A stretch of 64,000 nucleotides of DNA from HGM04593 sp045660825 (GTDB lineage: Bacteria; Bacteroidota; Bacteroidia; Bacteroidales; Bacteroidaceae), in assembly GCA_045660825.1 (NCBI GenBank), contig JAZREN010000060.1:80727-144726 (forward strand). The letters run 5' to 3'. Under the pieces are notes generated by a model, which did no database searches, was not told where the DNA came from, and was given only the letters and a program-made list of their open reading frames with translations. Each line of letters begins with the position of its first letter. The stretch's first letter is position 1. Positions 61,338-64,000 of the stretch are shown in pieces. The translations under genes were made by a program, and so were the position numbers.

Positions 61338-62258
61338 ATGGATTTGATAAAGATTGAGAACATCACAAAGAGGTATTCGGGACACACGGCGCTCGACAAT
61401 GTGTCGCTGTCAATACCCGAAGGCTCCATATATGGCCTGCTTGGCCCTAATGGTGCCGGAAAGACTACGCTGCTACGTATCATAAACCGCATTATAACAC
61501 CCGACAGCGGACGCGTGCTGCTGGGCGGCAGGGAGATGGCAGCCGACGACGTTGCACACATTGGCTACATGCCCGAGGAGCGCGGACTATATAAGAAGAT
61601 GAAGCTTGGTGAACAGGCGGTGTTCTTTGCGCGTGTCAAGGGACTCTCGCGCAAGGAGGCTACACAAAAGGCAAAGCAGTGGTTCGAGAAGTTCGGCATC
61701 GAGGACTGGTGGGACAAGAAGATTGGCGACCTGTCGAAAGGTATGGCACAGAAAGTGCAGTTCATTGTGACTGTGCTGCACGAGCCCAAACTGCTCATCT
61801 TCGACGAGCCGTTCTCGGGTTTCGACCCCATAAACGCCAACCTGTTGAAGGAGGAGATCCTTGCATTGCGCGACAAGGGCGCTACAATCATATTCTCAAC
61901 GCACAACATGTCATCGGTCGAGGAGGTGTGCGACCACATCACGCTAATCGACAAATCGCGCAACATACTCTCGGGCAACGTCGAGGAGATACGCCACAGC
62001 CACGGAAGCAACATCTTTGAGATAAGCTACCGCGGCAACGAGCAGCAGTTGCTTGACACACTGGCAGGCAAATGCTTGTTGATGAGCACGCAGACATCGC
62101 CGGTGGGCATAAACAAAGCCAAGATACACATTGCTGCCGACAGCGACGTTCGCAATGTCATAGCAGCCGTGAACGAGAGCGTGGAGCTGCGCTCATTCAG
62201 TGAGGTGATACCAACGATGAACGACATCTTCATACGTGCGGTAGAACATAATGTATAA
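61338..62258 (+). CDS. ABC exporter ATP-binding protein (NatA-like)
   Basis: Protein of 306 residues from ATG 61338; an upstream in-frame ATG at 61293 lies before the promoter box. Walker A is GPNGAGKTT (36-43), the signature DLSKGMAQKV, Walker B LLIFDEPFSGFDP, then a His switch (STHNMSS). The C-terminal ~80 residues form the DUF4162-type domain of Na+/drug export ATPases. It powers the permease encoded 18 nt downstream. Confidence 0.93.
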   Translation: MDLIKIENITKRYSGHTALDNVSLSIPEGSIYGLLGPNGAGKTTLLRIINRIITPDSGRVLLGGREMAADDVAHIGYMPEERGLYKKMKLGEQAVFFARVKGLSRKEATQKAKQWFEKFGIEDWWDKKIGDLSKGMAQKVQFIVTVLHEPKLLIFDEPFSGFDPINANLLKEEILALRDKGATIIFSTHNMSSVEEVCDHITLIDKSRNILSGNVEEIRHSHGSNIFEISYRGNEQQLLDTLAGKCLLMSTQTSPVGINKAKIHIAADSDVRNVIAAVNESVELRSFSEVIPTMNDIFIRAVEHNV

Positions 62259-62276
62259 CCAAGAAAGAATATAACG

Positions 62277-63587
62277 ATGAAAAACAAGATAGGAATAATT
62301 GTAGCCCGCGAGTTCAACGAACGCGTGCAGAAGAAATCGTTCATCATCACCACCCTGCTCACCCCTATACTGATGTTGTTGCTCATGTTCGCGCCAATGC
62401 TCATATCGGGCTACTCCGACGACAAGGCAAAGATGGTTGCTGTGGTCGATGACACACACATGATTGCGCAGCAGCTAACCAACAGTGGCGAGATTGTCTT
62501 TGAGCAGACACCATTGCCCTTGGAGATTGCGAGGAAGGAATACAGCGGTTACTATGCCGTGCTGCACATTGGCAGCGACATTGTAGGCAACCCGTCCGAC
62601 GCCTACCTGTACACCAACGGCACAGCCTCAATGGGCGCAGAGAACAATATTGCATCGCAGTTGACAATGGCCGTACAGAGGGAGAAGATGAAACTGCACA
62701 ACGTTGACCAACAGGTGATGCACGAGCTCAACACCCGCGTAACCCTGCAATCACTCAAGAACAGCCCAAGCGAAGAAGAGACCGAGGGTTCATCGTCAAT
62801 GACAGCATCGATACTGGCATATGTACTGAGCTTCATCCTTTACATGTTCCTCATACTCTATGGTGTCATGGTAATGCAATCAGTCATTGAAGAGAAGAGC
62901 AACCGCGTGCTCGAGGTGCTGGTATCTACGGTAAAGCCCTTTGAGATGATGATGGGCAAGATATTGGGCATAGCCTGCGTTGCACTGCTGCAGATTGTCA
63001 TATGGATTGCATTCATTGGCGGTGTGGCATATTTTGTACTGCCGCACATACTACCCGACGAAATTCTCGCAGCTATGGAAATGATAAAGCAGGGCGTGCC
63101 GGCATCGGCAGTCGGCGGGACCGAGATGGGAATGCTACAGGCAGTCCTCATGCTCAGCAACATCAAATACATCGGTGGCATCATCGTATGGCTGCTGGTA
63201 TTTGTCTTTGGCGGATTCCTGCTCTATGCCGCAATGTTTGCCGCAGTGGGCTCAGCCGTTGACAGCCCACAAGATGCACAACAGTTGCAGACACCAATCA
63301 TGCTGCCAATCATTTTGGCACTGTTCATCATGCTGTCAGTGATTAACGACCCTTCATCCGACATGGCATTCTGGTTCTCAATGATACCGCTTACATCACC
63401 CATTGTGATGATGGCACGCATCCCTTACGAAATACCCACCTGGGAGATTTGCCTGTCGGCTGCACTGCTCTACGCCACCTTCCTCTTTGTTGTGTGGGGC
63501 GCAGGAAAGATTTACCGCGTGGGAATCCTCATGCACGGCAAAAAGCCAAACCTCAAGGAACTGATCCGTTGGATGCGATACAAATGA
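62277..63587 (+). CDS. ABC-2 type exporter permease (NatB-like)
   Basis: Protein of 436 residues. Membrane segment near 22-43, a ~140-residue extracytoplasmic domain, then five further membrane segments, with VMVMQSVIEEKSNRVLEVLVSTVKPFEMMMGKILG, the ABC-2 coupling region, shown here only as its hallmark EEKSNRVLEVLVST. It pairs with the NatA-like ATPase. Family members export Na+ or drugs; the substrate is uncertain. Confidence 0.9.
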   Translation: MKNKIGIIVAREFNERVQKKSFIITTLLTPILMLLLMFAPMLISGYSDDKAKMVAVVDDTHMIAQQLTNSGEIVFEQTPLPLEIARKEYSGYYAVLHIGSDIVGNPSDAYLYTNGTASMGAENNIASQLTMAVQREKMKLHNVDQQVMHELNTRVTLQSLKNSPSEEETEGSSSMTASILAYVLSFILYMFLILYGVMVMQSVIEEKSNRVLEVLVSTVKPFEMMMGKILGIACVALLQIVIWIAFIGGVAYFVLPHILPDEILAAMEMIKQGVPASAVGGTEMGMLQAVLMLSNIKYIGGIIVWLLVFVFGGFLLYAAMFAAVGSAVDSPQDAQQLQTPIMLPIILALFIMLSVINDPSSDMAFWFSMIPLTSPIVMMARIPYEIPTWEICLSAALLYATFLFVVWGAGKIYRVGILMHGKKPNLKELIRWMRYK

Positions 63588-63648
63588 CAGAATGAAAAAG
63601 GTATTCCCGACGTCATTTCGAGCATGTAACAATTTTTAATGCGAAAAA

Positions 63649-63680
63649 TTTGCAATCTAAAAGTTTTTGCTCTACCTTTG
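63649..63680 (+). promoter_or_regulatory. Promoter of tRNA-Met
   Basis: -33 TTTG (63649-63652), a 20-bp spacer and -7 TACCTTTG (63673-63680), matching the Bacteroidetes consensus. The tRNA starts 26 nt further on. Confidence 0.75.
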
Positions 63681-63706
63681 CGCTGTATTTCAAGGAAGAG
63701 GTACAC

Positions 63707-63780
63707 GGGCTTTTAGCTCAGTTGGTTAGAGCAACAGACTCATAATCTGGAGGTCCTAGGTTCAAGCCCTAGATGGCCCA
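63707..63780 (+). tRNA. tRNA-Met (anticodon CAU)
   Basis: 74 nt. The acceptor is GGGCTTT/ATGGCCC (one U-U mismatch), D-arm GCTC/GAGC, anticodon stem CAGA/TCTG with loop CTCATAA, and T-arm CTAGG/CCTAG with TTCAAGC. The discriminator is A and no CCA is encoded. The weak acceptor pair at its sixth position and the G1-C72 pair argue for elongator rather than initiator Met. A tRNA-Ile2 (modified CAU) cannot be excluded. Confidence 0.93.
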
Positions 63781-63787
63781 CAAGTTA

Positions 63788-63837
63788 AGAAAGCGTTAAT
63801 TGCAACAATAACAAGCAGTTAGCGCTTTCTTTTTTTT
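63788..63837 (+). terminator. Terminator after tRNA-Met
   Basis: AGAAAGCGTTAATTGC pairs with GCAGTTAGCGCTTTCT (16 bp, with G-T pairs) around an 11-nt loop, followed by a seven-T run. Confidence 0.88.
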
Positions 63838-63906
63838 GTGCATTTTGAGATTTCCGAGCCGCGCAGGATGTCAAGAACAGGCTGTTTTATAGCTAATTTG
63901 AAGCAT

Positions 63907-63928
63907 TTGTTTACCGCTTGTTTACCGC
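63907..63928 (+). repeat. Tandem 11-bp direct repeat before the edge ORF
   Basis: TTGTTTACCGC occurs twice head to tail (63907-63917, 63918-63928), 18 nt before the start of the edge ORF. Such repeats beside an integrase gene may be arm-type binding or attachment sequences. Confidence 0.5.
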
Positions 63929-63945
63929 TAAAAACGAACTGTAAA

Positions 63946-64000
63946 ATGTTGACAATCAACGCAGAAATCAAGAGTGATGGAAAAAGACTCGATGGAACTT
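63946..64000 (+). CDS. Start of a probable tyrosine recombinase (3' end outside window)
   Basis: Only 18 residues are visible: MLTINAEIKSDGKRLDGT. This resembles the N-terminus of Bacteroidetes tyrosine recombinases, which begin with a short beta strand, a basic stretch and DGT before the arm-binding domain. Its position just after a tRNA gene supports this. No catalytic residues are in view, so the call rests on short similarity and location. Confidence 0.45.
   Translation, partial: MLTINAEIKSDGKRLDGT

Overview
The window looks like a chromosomal segment of a gut- or oral-type Bacteroidales, most likely Prevotella-like; this is judged from gene content alone and no search was run. Evidence: a SusC/SusD locus with DUF4843 and PKD-like lipoproteins, cell-surface proteins ending in an 'IYDLTGRRVE...GIYIVNGKK' sorting domain, TAnnTTTG -7 promoter boxes, an S46 dipeptidyl-peptidase, GH95 and GH84 glycosidases, and a tRNA without an encoded CCA.

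Layout. 1-2,100: 3' part of a surface protein with Ig-like repeats, then repeat-rich DNA holding a broken copy of the same C-terminal domain. 2,125-14,551 (minus): one long operon reading hypothetical exported protein, SusC, SusD, DUF4843 lipoprotein, PKD-like lipoprotein, then three TlpA-like thioredoxin proteins, the last with a degenerate active site. 14,790-23,037 (plus): DPP11-type peptidase, AspT/YidE-type transporter, small conserved protein, GH95 fucosidase, DNA/RNA nuclease and a lysine exporter encoded as two genes. 23,114-24,043 (minus): small membrane protein and thioredoxin. 24,263-29,331 (plus): DASS symporter, outer-membrane barrel and GH84 N-acetylglucosaminidase. 29,431-34,507 (minus): a RAYT-type transposase with an extra C-terminal domain, PAP2 phosphatase, BASS transporter, NAD(P)HX repair enzyme and AroQ. 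34,753-40,462 (minus): pheA, aroA, aroB, tyrA, aroF; read from aroF, this is a largely complete shikimate/Tyr/Phe block. 40,787-43,372 (minus): a 54-residue peptide gene and a second sorting-domain surface protein. 44,109-49,528 (minus): outer-membrane barrel, TPR protein, Nudix hydrolase. 49,790-58,527 (plus): gpmI, a DUF3109 protein, then topA-aroK-speA-argB-YgjP-like peptidase. 58,703-61,122 (minus): CPBP protease, RibF, HAD phosphatase. 61,338-63,587 (plus): ABC exporter pair. 63,707: tRNA-Met, followed at the very edge by what looks like the first codons of a tyrosine recombinase, so a mobile element may begin here.

The most unusual content is between the genes. Several families of structured repeats occupy the intergenic spaces. 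One, of about 100 bp, is present in six full or near-full copies plus one partial; its flanks are conserved, while its stem sequences change and still pair. A second, of exactly 78 nt, has two copies that align without gaps and show three adjacent compensatory base-pair changes. A RAYT-type transposase, the class that mobilises such palindromic repeats, lies in the same window. Every junction downstream of aroB in the aromatic block carries one of these repeats, and one copy supplies the aroA stop codon.
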